Assembly: GCA_036381215.1 (NCBI GenBank) | Contig: DASVDF010000004.1 | Coordinates: 13,704 to 77,703 of the forward strand | DNA from: IDS-8 sp036381215 | Lineage (GTDB): Bacteria; Pseudomonadota; Gammaproteobacteria; Steroidobacterales; Woeseiaceae | Length of the DNA stretch: 64,000 nt | Direction: 5' to 3' | Part shown: piece by piece, positions 52,777-62,096 of the stretch | Numbering within the stretch: position 1 is the first letter of the stretch | Layout of the letters: each line of letters starts with the position of its first letter | Made by a program: the position numbers and the translations under genes | The notes under the pieces: model-generated | Seen by the model: only the letters and a program-made list of their open reading frames with translations | What the model was told of the DNA's origin: nothing | Databases searched by the model: none

Positions 52777-55704
52777 TCAGGGCGTCTCGAGCAGGCGCTC
52801 CTGTTCCTTGCGGCGCTTCTCGAAGTCCACCTGCCAGGCCGAGCGGTGCACCGCCGGCGCGACCTGCACCGCCGTGACCTTGTACTCGGGGCAGTTCGTC
52901 GCCCAGTCGCTGTACTCGGTCGTCACCACGTTCGCCCCCGTCTCCGGGTCGTGGAAGGTCGTGTAGACCACGCCCGGCGGCACGCGCTCCGTCACTTTCG
53001 CCTCCAGCGTGATCTCGCCCTTGCGGCTCGTGAGCGACACGCGATCGCCGGTCCTGATGCCGCGCAGCTCGGCGTCGGAAGGGTGGATCTCCAGCAGGTC
53101 CTCGTGGTACCAGCGGACGTTGTCCGTGCGGCGGGTCTGCGCGCCGACGTTGTACTGCGTCAGCGTGCGCCCCGTCGTCAGAAGCAGCGGGAATTTGCGC
53201 GTCGTACGTTCCTCGGTCGGTACGTACGCCGTCTCGATGAACAGGCCCTTGCCGCGCACGAACTCACCGACGTGCATGATCGGCGTGCCCATCGGCGCTT
53301 TCTCGTTGCAGGGCCACTGCACGCTGCCGACCCGGTCCAGGAACTCGAACGAGACGCCGCTGAAGCTCGGCGTCAGCTCGGCGATCTCGTCCATGATCTC
53401 GGCTTCGCTCGCGTAATTCATGGGATAGCCCATCGCCTGCGCGAGCTCCTGCGTGATGAGCCATTCCGCCTTGCCCTGCTGCGGCTTCATCACCGGCCGT
53501 ACGCGGTTGATGCGACGCTCGGCGTTGATGAACGTGCCGTCCTTCTCCAGGAACGACGTGCCCGGCAGGAACACGTGCGCGAACTTCGCGGTTTCGTTCA
53601 GGAACAGGTCCTGCACCACGACGCACTCGAGACTCGAGAGCGCCTGCTCGACGTGCTTCGTGTTCGGATCCGACTGCGCGAGGTCCTCGCCCTGGATGTA
53701 CATGGCCTTGTAATCGCCGGCGATCGCCGCGTCGAACATGTTCGGGATCCGATACCCCGGCACCGGATCGAGCGTGACCCCCCAGTGCTTCTCGAACGTG
53801 CCGCGCACGGCATCGTCCTTGATCGGGCGGTAATCCGGCAGCTCGTGCGGGAACGAGCCCATGTCGCAGGAGCCCTGCACGTTGTTCTGGCCGCGCAGCG
53901 GGTTCACGCCGCAGCCGGTGAAGCCGATGTTGCCGGTCGCCATGGCGAGGTTGGCCATGCCGATGACCATCGTCGAGCCCTGGCTGTGCTCGGTGACCCC
54001 CAGCCCGTAGTAGATCGCCCCGCGCTCCGCCTGCCCGTACAGGCGCGCCGCGGCGCGGATGTCCTCCGCCGGCACGCCCGTGCTCTGGCTCACCACCTCC
54101 GGCGAGTTCTCCGGCTTCAGGATGAACTGCTTCCAGGCCTCGAACGCCTCCAGGTCGCAGCGCTCCCGGACGTACTGCTCGTCGACCATGCCTTCGCTCA
54201 CGATGACGTGCGCGAACGCGTTGATCATCGGCACGTTCGTGCCGGGGAGGAGCGGCAGGTGGTAGTCGGCTTCGACGTGCGGCGAGCGCACCAGCCCGAT
54301 CCGGCGCGGGTCGATCACGATCAGCTTCGCGCCCTGGCGCAGCCGGCGCTTCATCTGCGAGGCGAACACCGGGTGCGCTTCGGTCGGGTTCGCACCGATC
54401 ACCACGATGACGTCCGCATCCATGACGCTGTCGAACGGCTGCGTGCCCGCGGACGTGCCGACCGTCTGCTTCAGGCCGTAGCCGGTCGGCGAATGGCAGA
54501 CGCGGGCGCAGGTGTCGACGTTGTTGTTGCCGAACGCGGCGCGCACCAGCTTCTGCACCAGCCACACTTCCTCGTTCGTGCAGCGCGAGGACGTGATGCC
54601 GCCGATGGACTTGCGGCCGTGCTGCGCCTGGATTTCCTTGAAGCGCTTCGCGGTGTACCGGATCGCTTCGTCCCAGCTCACCTTGCGCCACGGCTCGTCG
54701 ATGCTGTCGCGGATCATGGGGTCGAGCACCCGGTCCTTGTGCGACGCATAGCCCCAGGCGAAGCGGCCCTTCACGCAGCTATGGCCGTGGTTCGCGTGCC
54801 CGTCCTTGTACGGCACCATGCGCACAACCTGGTCGCCCTTCATCTCTGCCTTGAACGAGCAGCCGACGCCGCAGTACGCGCAGGTGGTGATCACGCTATG
54901 CTCCGGCTGGCCGTGCTCGATGATGGATTTCTCCATCAGGGTCGCGGTGGGGCAGGCCTGCACGCAGGCGCCGCAGGAGACGCATTCGGAATCGAAGAAG
55001 CTCTCCCCCAGGCTCGCCGAGACCTTCGAATCGAAGCCGCGGCCTTGGATCGTGAGCGCGAACGTGCCCTGCACCTCGTTGCAGGCGCGCACGCAGCGCG
55101 AGCAGACGATGCATTTCGTCGGGTCGAAAGTGAAGTACGGGTTCGTCTCGTCGAGCGGCGCGTCGAAGTGGTTGGCGCCGTCCATGCCGTAACGCACCTC
55201 GCGCAGGCCGACGGTGCCGGCCATGTCCTGCAGCTCGCAATCGCCATTGGCCGAGCACGTGAGGCAGTCGAGCGGATGGTCGGAGATGTAGAGCTCCATG
55301 ACGTTGCGGCGCAGCTTCGCGAGCGCTTGCGTCTGGGTACGGATCTTCATGCCGGGCTCGACCGGCGTCGTGCAGGACGCGGGATAGCCCTTGCGGCCCT
55401 CGATCTGCACCACGCACAGGCGGCAGGAGCCGAAAGGCTGGAGGCTGTCGGTCGCGCACAGCTTCGGCACGTCGATCCCGGCCTCGCGCGCGGCGCGCAT
55501 CACGGTGCTGCCGGCGCGGACGGTGACCGGCAGGCCGTCGATCTCCACGGACACGGTCTCCGTGCTCGACGACGCGGGGGTGCCGTAGTCGCGCTCCTTG
55601 ATCAGGCTCATCGGCCGGCCGCTCGGGCCGGGCCACGACTGCGGGTCGCCCGCGCGGCGGGCGCCGGTGGGGGTGGAGGACTCGGCTTCTTTCATGAGGC
55701 TCAT
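52777..55704 (-). CDS. fdsA: NAD-dependent formate dehydrogenase, catalytic alpha subunit
   Basis: 975 aa. The order is: an N-terminal [2Fe-2S] domain (FGSCRLCVVQIEGRKGYPAS), a His-type cluster (HPLDCLTCSANGDCE), ferredoxin clusters (CIVCSRCVRACNEVQG, CVSCGACVQACPTATL), then the molybdopterin domain from TCAYCGVGCSF. The active-site ligand is cysteine (VDTCARVCHSPTGYG), not selenocysteine. It oxidises formate to CO2 and passes electrons to FdsB. ATGA overlap with fdsB sets the start at 55704. A second MSLIKE-type start at 55611 echoes the first MSLMKE. No fdsD gene follows. Confidence 0.95.
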   Translation of the reverse strand: MSLMKEAESSTPTGARRAGDPQSWPGPSGRPMSLIKERDYGTPASSSTETVSVEIDGLPVTVRAGSTVMRAAREAGIDVPKLCATDSLQPFGSCRLCVVQIEGRKGYPASCTTPVEPGMKIRTQTQALAKLRRNVMELYISDHPLDCLTCSANGDCELQDMAGTVGLREVRYGMDGANHFDAPLDETNPYFTFDPTKCIVCSRCVRACNEVQGTFALTIQGRGFDSKVSASLGESFFDSECVSCGACVQACPTATLMEKSIIEHGQPEHSVITTCAYCGVGCSFKAEMKGDQVVRMVPYKDGHANHGHSCVKGRFAWGYASHKDRVLDPMIRDSIDEPWRKVSWDEAIRYTAKRFKEIQAQHGRKSIGGITSSRCTNEEVWLVQKLVRAAFGNNNVDTCARVCHSPTGYGLKQTVGTSAGTQPFDSVMDADVIVVIGANPTEAHPVFASQMKRRLRQGAKLIVIDPRRIGLVRSPHVEADYHLPLLPGTNVPMINAFAHVIVSEGMVDEQYVRERCDLEAFEAWKQFILKPENSPEVVSQSTGVPAEDIRAAARLYGQAERGAIYYGLGVTEHSQGSTMVIGMANLAMATGNIGFTGCGVNPLRGQNNVQGSCDMGSFPHELPDYRPIKDDAVRGTFEKHWGVTLDPVPGYRIPNMFDAAIAGDYKAMYIQGEDLAQSDPNTKHVEQALSSLECVVVQDLFLNETAKFAHVFLPGTSFLEKDGTFINAERRINRVRPVMKPQQGKAEWLITQELAQAMGYPMNYASEAEIMDEIAELTPSFSGVSFEFLDRVGSVQWPCNEKAPMGTPIMHVGEFVRGKGLFIETAYVPTEERTTRKFPLLLTTGRTLTQYNVGAQTRRTDNVRWYHEDLLEIHPSDAELRGIRTGDRVSLTSRKGEITLEAKVTERVPPGVVYTTFHDPETGANVVTTEYSDWATNCPEYKVTAVQVAPAVHRSAWQVDFEKRRKEQERLLETP

Positions 55705-57389
55705 GGGCCTGCTCCTTCGACGCTGCCCTGGCGGCCCTCGCGCGCTCCTGCGGGCTCCGGTGCGGACCTGGCGTCCGGCTCGCGCGCAATGCGCGCTCCT
55801 GCAGTGGCCGGGGACGGTCGGGCGGCGGTACCTGGTTTTTGGACCGCGGAATCGCGCTCGAAATCCGTTCGGAAATGCCTGAGAACGCTGCGCACGGGGA
55901 AGGGCGTCATTCCGCCCATGGCGCACAGGGAGCCGTCGACCATGGTATCGCACAGCTCCTCGAGAAGGGCGAGGTTCGCGGCCCGCTTCTCGCCGGCAAT
56001 GATCCGGTCGATCACCTCGACGCCGCGCACCGAGCCGATGCGGCAGGGCGTGCACTTGCCGCATGATTCCACGGCGCAGAAGGCCATGGCGAAACGCGCC
56101 TGCGCCGCCATGTCCACCGTGTCGTCGAACACCACCACGCCGCCGTGGCCGATCAGCCCGGCCTGCGCGGCGAAGGCCTCGTAATCGAGCGGCGTATCGA
56201 GCAGGTGTTCGGGGAAATACGCCCCGAGCGGCCCGCCGACCTGCACCGCGCGGATGGGCCGCCCGCTGTACGTGCCGCCGCCGAAATCCTCGATCAGCTC
56301 GCGCAGCGTCAGGCCGAACGGCAGCTCCACGAGTCCGCCGCGGCGGATGTTGCCCGCGAGCTGGAACGGCAGGGTGCCGCGCGAGCGGCCGGTGCCGAGC
56401 GCGGCATAGGCCGCGCCACCGCGCACCAGGATCTCCGGCGTGGAGGCCAGCGTGATGACGTTGTTCACCACGGTCGGCCGGCCGAACAGCCCGGCGATCG
56501 CCGGCAGCGGCGGGCGGTAGCGGACGAGCCCCGCGCGCCCCTCGAGGCTCTCCAGCATCGACGTCTCCTCGCCGCACACGTAGGAGCCGGCGCCGATGTG
56601 CAGCTCGATGTCGAAGTCGAAGCCCGTGCCTGCGATGTCGCGGCCGAGCCAGCCGTGCTCGCGCGCGATATCGAGCGCTTTGCCGAACACCTGGCGGGCG
56701 AGCGGGTATTCGGAGCGCAGGTATACGTAGCCTTTCTGCGCGCCGGTGGTGAAACCCGCGATCGCCATGCCCTCGATGAGCGCGAACGGATCGCCTTCCA
56801 TGAGCAGCCGATCGGAGAACGTCCCGCTGTCGCCCTCGTCGGCGTTGCAGGCGACGTACTTCACGTCGCTCGCGGCATCCGCCACCGTCTGCCACTTGAT
56901 TGCCGTCGGGAAACCGGCGCCGCCGCGGCCGCGCAGGCCGGAAATCCTGAGCTGCTCGAGCACGCCCGCCGGGCCCAGCGCGAACGCCCGCTCCAGCCCC
57001 TCGAGTCCGCCATGTGCGCGGTAATCGTCGATCGACAGCGGGTCGATCCGGCCAGAGCGCGCGAACGTCCAGCGCTGCTGGCGCGCGAGGTACGGGATCT
57101 CCTCCGTGGGGCCGAGCGCCAGCCGGTGCGCGCCGCCTTCGAGAAAACCGGCTGCGAACAGCCCGTGCACGTCCTCCGGCGCGACCGGCCCGTACGCGAG
57201 CCGCTGCCCGTCGACCTCCACCTCGACCAGCGGCTCGAGCCAGCTCGCGCCGCGCGAGCCGTTGCGCACGAGCGTGAGCGGCTGCCCGCCCGCCTGCACG
57301 GCAACGGCCGCGGCCACCTCGTCCGCGCCCAGAGAGACCGCCGCGGTCTCGCGCGGCACGAAGACGCGGACCGGCGCCGCCGCGCTCAC
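55701..57389 (-). CDS. fdsB: Formate dehydrogenase beta subunit (NuoF-like, FMN and NAD binding)
   Basis: 562 aa from the GTG at 57389 (GTGA overlap with fdsG). The N-terminal 115 residues are thioredoxin-like. The FMN/NAD part has ISGLRGRGGAGFPTAIKWQ, CNADEGDSGTFSDR and GAGSYVCGEETSMLESLEG, and a [4Fe-4S] cluster sits in ESCGKCTPCRIGS. It passes electrons from FdsA to NAD+. The last 36 or so residues (from AGARIARE) are encoded by a REPIN whose stop has mutated, an unusual tail. Confidence 0.95.
   Translation of the reverse strand: MSAAAPVRVFVPRETAAVSLGADEVAAAVAVQAGGQPLTLVRNGSRGASWLEPLVEVEVDGQRLAYGPVAPEDVHGLFAAGFLEGGAHRLALGPTEEIPYLARQQRWTFARSGRIDPLSIDDYRAHGGLEGLERAFALGPAGVLEQLRISGLRGRGGAGFPTAIKWQTVADAASDVKYVACNADEGDSGTFSDRLLMEGDPFALIEGMAIAGFTTGAQKGYVYLRSEYPLARQVFGKALDIAREHGWLGRDIAGTGFDFDIELHIGAGSYVCGEETSMLESLEGRAGLVRYRPPLPAIAGLFGRPTVVNNVITLASTPEILVRGGAAYAALGTGRSRGTLPFQLAGNIRRGGLVELPFGLTLRELIEDFGGGTYSGRPIRAVQVGGPLGAYFPEHLLDTPLDYEAFAAQAGLIGHGGVVVFDDTVDMAAQARFAMAFCAVESCGKCTPCRIGSVRGVEVIDRIIAGEKRAANLALLEELCDTMVDGSLCAMGGMTPFPVRSVLRHFRTDFERDSAVQKPGTAARPSPATAGARIAREPDARSAPEPAGAREGRQGSVEGAGP
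55736..55802 (-). repeat. REPIN inside the fdsB 3' coding region
   Basis: On the minus strand the first arm begins GCAGGAGCGCGCATTGCG at 55802; the second arm is decayed (about 55735-55752). With GTAG changed to GCAG no stop occurs and fdsB reads through to 55701. Confidence 0.85.
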
Positions 57390-57853
57390 GCCGCGCCCCG
57401 CCCGAGCAGCCGGTCGAGCTTCGCGGCATCGACCCGGCCGTGCACCCGCTCGTCGATCATCACCGCGGGCGAGCACGCGCAGTTGCCGAGGCAGTAGACC
57501 GGCTCGAGCGTCACCTCGCCGTCGGCGGTAGTTTCATGGAGCGCGATGCCGAGCGCCTGCTCCGCGTGCGCGGTCAGCTCGCGGCCGCCCATCGCCTGGC
57601 AGGATTCGGCCTGGCAGATCTTCACGACCTTGCGTCCCGGCGGGGCCGTGCGGAAATCGTGATAGAAGCTAACGACGCCGTGCACATCGGCGCGCGACAG
57701 GTTCAGCGCCTCGGCCACCTGCCGCAGCGCCGCGTCGCTTATAAAGGAATAGCGGTCGCAGATGCCGCGCAGGATCTGCACGAGCATCTCGGGTCTTGCG
57801 CCGAAGCTCGCGATGATTTCCGCGCCGATCTCCGGGTCGTATCTCGTCGGCAT
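57386..57853 (-). CDS. fdsG: Formate dehydrogenase gamma subunit (NuoE-like [2Fe-2S])
   Basis: 155 aa from the ATG at 57853, with AGAGGGGG seven bases upstream (a GTG at 57877 is an alternative). The thioredoxin-like 2Fe-2S ligands are in KICQAESCQAMGG and VYCLGNCACSPAVMID. It assists electron transfer between FdsB and the clusters of FdsA. It follows fdhD and overlaps fdsB. Confidence 0.93.
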   Translation of the reverse strand: MPTRYDPEIGAEIIASFGARPEMLVQILRGICDRYSFISDAALRQVAEALNLSRADVHGVVSFYHDFRTAPPGRKVVKICQAESCQAMGGRELTAHAEQALGIALHETTADGEVTLEPVYCLGNCACSPAVMIDERVHGRVDAAKLDRLLGRGAA

Positions 57854-57878
57854 CGCTTCACCCCCTCTGCCGGCCACG

Positions 57879-58739
57879 TCACGCCACCCTTTCGCCGCCG
57901 GCGTAAATGTTGAAGTGCCCGCGCCGCAGGAACCCGATCAGCGTCATGCCGAATTCCTGCGCGAGCTGCACCGCGAGGCTGGACGGCGCGCCGACGGCCG
58001 CGAGCAGCGGGATGCCGGCCACGAGCGCCTTCTGCATCAGCTCGAAGCTCGCGCGGCCGGAGACGAGGAGCCCCAGGCCGTGCGCCGGCAGCTTGCCTGC
58101 GAGCAGCAGCGCCCCGATCACCTTGTCCACCGCATTGTGCCGGCCGATGTCCTCGCGAACGAGCACGATCTCACCATCTGGGTCGAATACGGCCGCCGCG
58201 TGCAGCCCGCCGGTTTTCGAGAACACGCGCTGGCGCCTGCGCAGCCGCTGCGGCAGCTCACCGATGACGGTGCGGGCGAACGCGGTCGCGACGTCATCCA
58301 GCGGGCGTGCGCCCGCGACCCGCAGTGCGTCGAGCGAGGCCTTTCCGCAGACGCCGCAGCTCGAGGTCGTGTAGAAGTGCCGCTCGAGGCGGACGAAGTC
58401 GATCGGCTCGTCGGCATGCAGCTCGATGCGCACCACGTTGCGCTCCCCGCTCGCCGGGTCGGGGTCGCCCGGCCGGCTGATGCCGGCGATCCGGGTCGTG
58501 GCGGTGATGATGCCTTCGGAATACAGGAAGCCGAGCGCGAGCTCCTCGTCCTCGCCCGGTGTGCGCATGGTGACGGAAACGCTTTTCGCGGCGGCCCCTT
58601 CGGCGCGGCCCGAGCAGAGCTGGATTTCGAGCGGCTCCTCGACCGCCACGTCGTCGCGCCGCGCGACCGCGACGTCCCCTTCGATCTTCCGGACGTCCAC
58701 GGCGAGGCTGTTGGCGGTCATGGGGTCTGCCGCGGCCAT
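57879..58739 (-). CDS. fdhD: Formate dehydrogenase sulfurtransferase FdhD
   Basis: 286 aa from the ATG at 58739 (ATG at 58721 possible). Hallmarks: LALGFLYSEGII, the CxxC in TTSSCGVCGKASL that receives sulfur, VREDIGRHNAVDKVIG and SGRASFELMQKAL. FdhD transfers sulfur to the molybdenum cofactor that activates FdsA, which explains its position at the head of the fds genes. Confidence 0.95.
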   Translation of the reverse strand: MAAADPMTANSLAVDVRKIEGDVAVARRDDVAVEEPLEIQLCSGRAEGAAAKSVSVTMRTPGEDEELALGFLYSEGIITATTRIAGISRPGDPDPASGERNVVRIELHADEPIDFVRLERHFYTTSSCGVCGKASLDALRVAGARPLDDVATAFARTVIGELPQRLRRRQRVFSKTGGLHAAAVFDPDGEIVLVREDIGRHNAVDKVIGALLLAGKLPAHGLGLLVSGRASFELMQKALVAGIPLLAAVGAPSSLAVQLAQEFGMTLIGFLRRGHFNIYAGGERVA

Positions 58740-58771
58740 GGCCTCCCGATTATATCCCCGATGCCGCCCTC

Positions 58772-60274
58772 CTACCGCGATCCGGGGGCGTGCGGGCCGG
58801 CGCTGGCGTGGCTCGCGGCAAGCTGCTCGCGGGCCCGCGCCGCGGCGGGGTCGGGGGCGGTGATCGCGAAGCGCACCGGCGCGAGCGCGCCGTCGCGGCG
58901 CAGGCGCACGGTCTTGCCGTCGGCGTCCACGCCGAGGCGCGCCAGCAGCGGCCGCGGGTCGGGAAAGCCGGCCGCATCGGCGTAGCGGCGGTACAGCGGC
59001 AGGAACACGGATTGCCCGGCCAGGGCGTCGAGCCTTGCGAAGAATTCCGGGGCCGTCCACGCCCGGCGCGAGGGCAGGCAGCACGCCTGGAAACGCTCGA
59101 GCACGGTGTCGAGGGTCTGCGCGCCGCCCGAGGCTTCGCGCAGCTTGACGTCCGCCATGAGCGCGAGCGCGGCACCGCTCCAGTAGATCTTCATGCGCGC
59201 CGTGCGCACGCCCCGCTCCGCGGCGTCGTTCGGCGACAGCTCGGGACGCGACAGCCTGCCGCGCTCGAAGCCCGCGTAGAGCTCCTGCCACGCGCGCTCT
59301 GCGTCGTAGGCGCCCGAGCGTGCGAGCAGCACGTTCTGGTAGTACTGCGCGAAACCCTCGGAAACCCAGCGGTGCTCGCGCACGAGGTAAGGGAGCATCA
59401 GGTGACTGAATTCGTGCGTGGCGGTCCAGTCGCCGAGCAGTGCATCGAGGGAGCGGCTCTCGTCGACGTAGAGCTCGACCGACTCGCCGCCGTCGCGGAT
59501 GACCTCGCCGTACGGTACGGCGCTGCCGCCACGTCGCCCCTCGACGGGGATGACGACGACCTGCGGCGAGGGATTCGGGAAGCGGCCGTACGCGAGCGTC
59601 ACGTCGGTCGCCGCGGCCTGCACCCAGTCGACGATCTGGCTCACGTCGACGCCGCGGCGCGCGGGCTCCCGCGACCTCAGCACGGCCACTTCGAGCACCG
59701 CGCCGGGCACTGCGACCTCGCGCCGCGCGAAATCGCCGAACACCGCCGGGGCGTCCGCGCTTTCCGGCGAGGAGCGCAGGAGATAGTGCCGCGGCTCGCC
59801 CGCCACCGGCTGCCACGGTACCGACACCTGCACGCCTTCCGGCAGCACGAACTGCACGTCGATGACGTCGTCGTCGTCGAGCGGCGGCTGCCACAGCCAG
59901 AGCGACGGCGAAACCACGACGTTGCCCGGCGCGAGCATGCGGTTGGCATCGTGCTGGCGCGCGGCTGCTGCGAGATCGACCGTGTAGTTCATGCAGCGAA
60001 CGCCGCCCACCGGAAGCAGCATGCGCTGGTTGCGCATGCGGATCGGCGTGCGCGCGCCGCATTCCCAGGCTTCCGCAAGCAGCTCTCCGGCATCGCCGGA
60101 GCGTGCCGTCACCCCGGCGACGGGTGCCCCGAAGCGTGCCTGCACCTCGAGCCGCGACAAGTCGGCATCGAGCTCGACCCGGTAGCGATGCACGTCGCCC
60201 GCGCGCGCGGCCCCGGCCGTGAGGCACAGGCCGAAGGCGAGGCAGGCGAGGGGGGTCCGGATGGCAGCGGGCAT
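58772..60274 (-). CDS. Exported gluzincin-like metallopeptidase
   Basis: 500 aa from the ATG at 60274 (a longer frame to 60334 precedes the signal peptide). The signal peptide is about residues 1-25 (LACLAFGLCLTAGAARAG). A zinc motif HEFSH in WTATHEFSHLMLPYLV, followed after about 18 residues by E in WVSEGFAQYYQ, is the gluzincin HExxH-E arrangement of M1/M61-like peptidases. The N-terminal half is beta-rich. It is 32 bases upstream of fdhD on the same strand, with no obvious link in function. Confidence 0.75.
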   Translation of the reverse strand: MPAAIRTPLACLAFGLCLTAGAARAGDVHRYRVELDADLSRLEVQARFGAPVAGVTARSGDAGELLAEAWECGARTPIRMRNQRMLLPVGGVRCMNYTVDLAAAARQHDANRMLAPGNVVVSPSLWLWQPPLDDDDVIDVQFVLPEGVQVSVPWQPVAGEPRHYLLRSSPESADAPAVFGDFARREVAVPGAVLEVAVLRSREPARRGVDVSQIVDWVQAAATDVTLAYGRFPNPSPQVVVIPVEGRRGGSAVPYGEVIRDGGESVELYVDESRSLDALLGDWTATHEFSHLMLPYLVREHRWVSEGFAQYYQNVLLARSGAYDAERAWQELYAGFERGRLSRPELSPNDAAERGVRTARMKIYWSGAALALMADVKLREASGGAQTLDTVLERFQACCLPSRRAWTAPEFFARLDALAGQSVFLPLYRRYADAAGFPDPRPLLARLGVDADGKTVRLRRDGALAPVRFAITAPDPAAARAREQLAASHASAGPHAPGSR

Positions 60275-60438
60275 GGGTCGCGGCTGGGTTTCCCGGCGGA
60301 GCGTGATGCCGTTCAAAGATCCTGTGGTGAGCATAGTCGCATGGCGCCCGGTTGAAGAGTGCGCCGGTCGCAGTTCGCGTAGTTATTTGCAGGACGGGAC
60401 ACTAGAATAGGCCGACCGCCCCGTCCAAGGAGACGACC

Positions 60439-60762
60439 GTGCACAAGATCCCAAGGCGACGTTTCATCCAGTTGTCCGCCGTGGCGGCGGCAAGTGCTTT
60501 CATCCGGCCCGGCCAGCGCGCCGAAGCGCAGAGCGAGCTGCCGCACCTTTCGCCCGACGACCCGCAGGCCAAGGCGCTGCACTACACTCATGATGCCAGC
60601 ACGGTCGATCCCGCCTCGCGGCCGCAGAAGGCGGAAGAGCAGCATTGCGCCAACTGCGCGATGGTCGTCGGTGAAGAGGGAGAATGGCGGGGGTGCCAGA
60701 TATTCCCCGGCAAGGCGGTCAACCAGAATGGCTGGTGCTCGGTCTGGGCGCCGAAAGCCTGA
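60439..60762 (+). CDS. High-potential iron-sulfur protein (HiPIP)
   Basis: 107 aa from a GTG with AAGGAGA upstream. A Tat signal (RRRFIQLSAVAAASAF) precedes the small domain. The four cluster cysteines C70, C73, C86 and C100 lie in QHCANCAMV, WRGCQIFPG and NGWCSVWAPKA with the usual spacing. A periplasmic single-electron carrier, often donating to terminal oxidases or photosynthetic centres. Monocistronic. Confidence 0.93.
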   Translation: MHKIPRRRFIQLSAVAAASAFIRPGQRAEAQSELPHLSPDDPQAKALHYTHDASTVDPASRPQKAEEQHCANCAMVVGEEGEWRGCQIFPGKAVNQNGWCSVWAPKA

Positions 60763-60911
60763 TCGCTGTTTCTCCGGCCGCAGGCTCCGCTCGCGCGGGG
60801 AGCTGACGGCCGTCCATTGTTAGTGTGAGCCGGTCTCGCGCGCGATGCGGTGTCATCGCGGCGCCGCGAGACGGGCCGTCGTCTGCCCGTGAGGGTCAAC
60901 GGAGCCGTCCT

Positions 60912-62096
60912 TTGTTCGAGAACCTGCAAACGCTGCCCGCCGACGCGATCCTGCGCCTGATTGCCGAGTACCAGGAGGACCCGCGCCGGGAGAAGATCGA
61001 TCTCGGCATCGGCGTGTACCGCGACGCCAACGGCGCAACCCCCATTCTGGCCACGGTCAAGGAAGCCGAGCGGCGGATCGTCGCGCAGCAGGCGAGCAAG
61101 GCCTACATCGGCTCGGGCGGTAATCCGGCGTTCAATCGCGCGATGCAGGCGCTGGTTTTCGGCGACGTCGGCGGCGCGGGCGAGCGCATCCTCACCTTGC
61201 AGGCGCCGGGCGGCTCCGGATCGTTGCGCGTCGCCGCCGGGCTCCTGCTGCGCGCGCGTCCCGACGTGCGCGTGTGGGTCAGCGATCCGACCTGGGGGAA
61301 TCACGTCCCGCTCTTGGGCGGCGCCGGCGTCCGCCTCGAGAAATACCCGTATTACCGCGCCGGTGACGCGGCCGTGCGCTTCGACGAGATGCTCGCCGCC
61401 CTCGAGCGCGTGCCGGGGGGCGACGTCGTCCTGCTGCACGGCTGCTGCCACAATCCCACCGGCATGGATCTCTCCGCGGAGCAGTGGCGCGCCGTGGGTG
61501 AGGTCATCGCGACGCGCGGGCTCGTGCCTTTCGTGGACGTCGCTTACCAGGGCTTCGCGGATGGCCTGGAGGAGGACGCATTCGGCGTGCGCCACCTGTT
61601 CGGGCTGGTGCCCGAGATGCTGGTGAGCGCTTCCTGCTCCAAGAACTTCGGGCTGTATCGCGAGCGGGTCGGCACGTTGTCCGTCGTTTCGGCCGATGCG
61701 GGCGGCACGGCCGTCGTCAGGAGCCAGGCGTTCAACATCGTGCGCACGCTCTACTCGATGCCGCCCGATCACGGCGGCGCCGTCGTGGCATGCATCCTCG
61801 AGGACGCGGAGCTGCGATCCGCATGGCAGGTGGAGCTCGACGCGATGCGCGAGCGGCTGCGCGGCATGCGGGTGCTGCTCGCCGACGCGCTGCGCGACAG
61901 CGCGCCGGGGCACGACTTCTCGCACATCACGCGGGCGCGCGGCATGTTCTCCTTCCTCGGCATCGCGCCCGCGCAGGTGGAGCGGCTGAAGCGGGATTAC
62001 GCCATCTACATGGTCGATTCGAGCCGCATCAACGTCGCCGGCATCACGCCGGCGAACGTCGGCTATCTGGCGGACGCGATCGCGAACGTCCTGTAG
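60912..62096 (+). CDS. Aromatic-amino-acid/aspartate aminotransferase (class I PLP)
   Basis: 394 aa starting at the TTG at 60912 (GGAG upstream); the frame to 60825 has no start signal. AspC/TyrB-type features: DLGIGVYRDANGATPIL, YIGSGGNPAF, CHNPTGMDLS and the PLP lysine in SASCSKNFGLYRERVG. It transfers amino groups between aspartate or aromatic amino acids and 2-oxoglutarate. Its stop is the TAG of a REPIN shared with the convergent DUF192 gene. Confidence 0.92.
   Translation: MFENLQTLPADAILRLIAEYQEDPRREKIDLGIGVYRDANGATPILATVKEAERRIVAQQASKAYIGSGGNPAFNRAMQALVFGDVGGAGERILTLQAPGGSGSLRVAAGLLLRARPDVRVWVSDPTWGNHVPLLGGAGVRLEKYPYYRAGDAAVRFDEMLAALERVPGGDVVLLHGCCHNPTGMDLSAEQWRAVGEVIATRGLVPFVDVAYQGFADGLEEDAFGVRHLFGLVPEMLVSASCSKNFGLYRERVGTLSVVSADAGGTAVVRSQAFNIVRTLYSMPPDHGGAVVACILEDAELRSAWQVELDAMRERLRGMRVLLADALRDSAPGHDFSHITRARGMFSFLGIAPAQVERLKRDYAIYMVDSSRINVAGITPANVGYLADAIANVL

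Noticed and set aside
54480..54530. Selenocysteine in formate dehydrogenase
   Set aside because: The active-site codon region reads CARVCHSPT with cysteine codons; no in-frame TGA is present.
52846..56184. An 1112-residue plus-strand frame opposite the fds genes
   Set aside because: It lies fully antisense to fdsA and fdsB, which have complete family motifs, and its composition is typical of an antisense shadow.
60828..60850. A further REP half before the aminotransferase
   Set aside because: Only a TCGCGCGCGATGCG core matches and the outer end is lost. Too short to list as a confident element.
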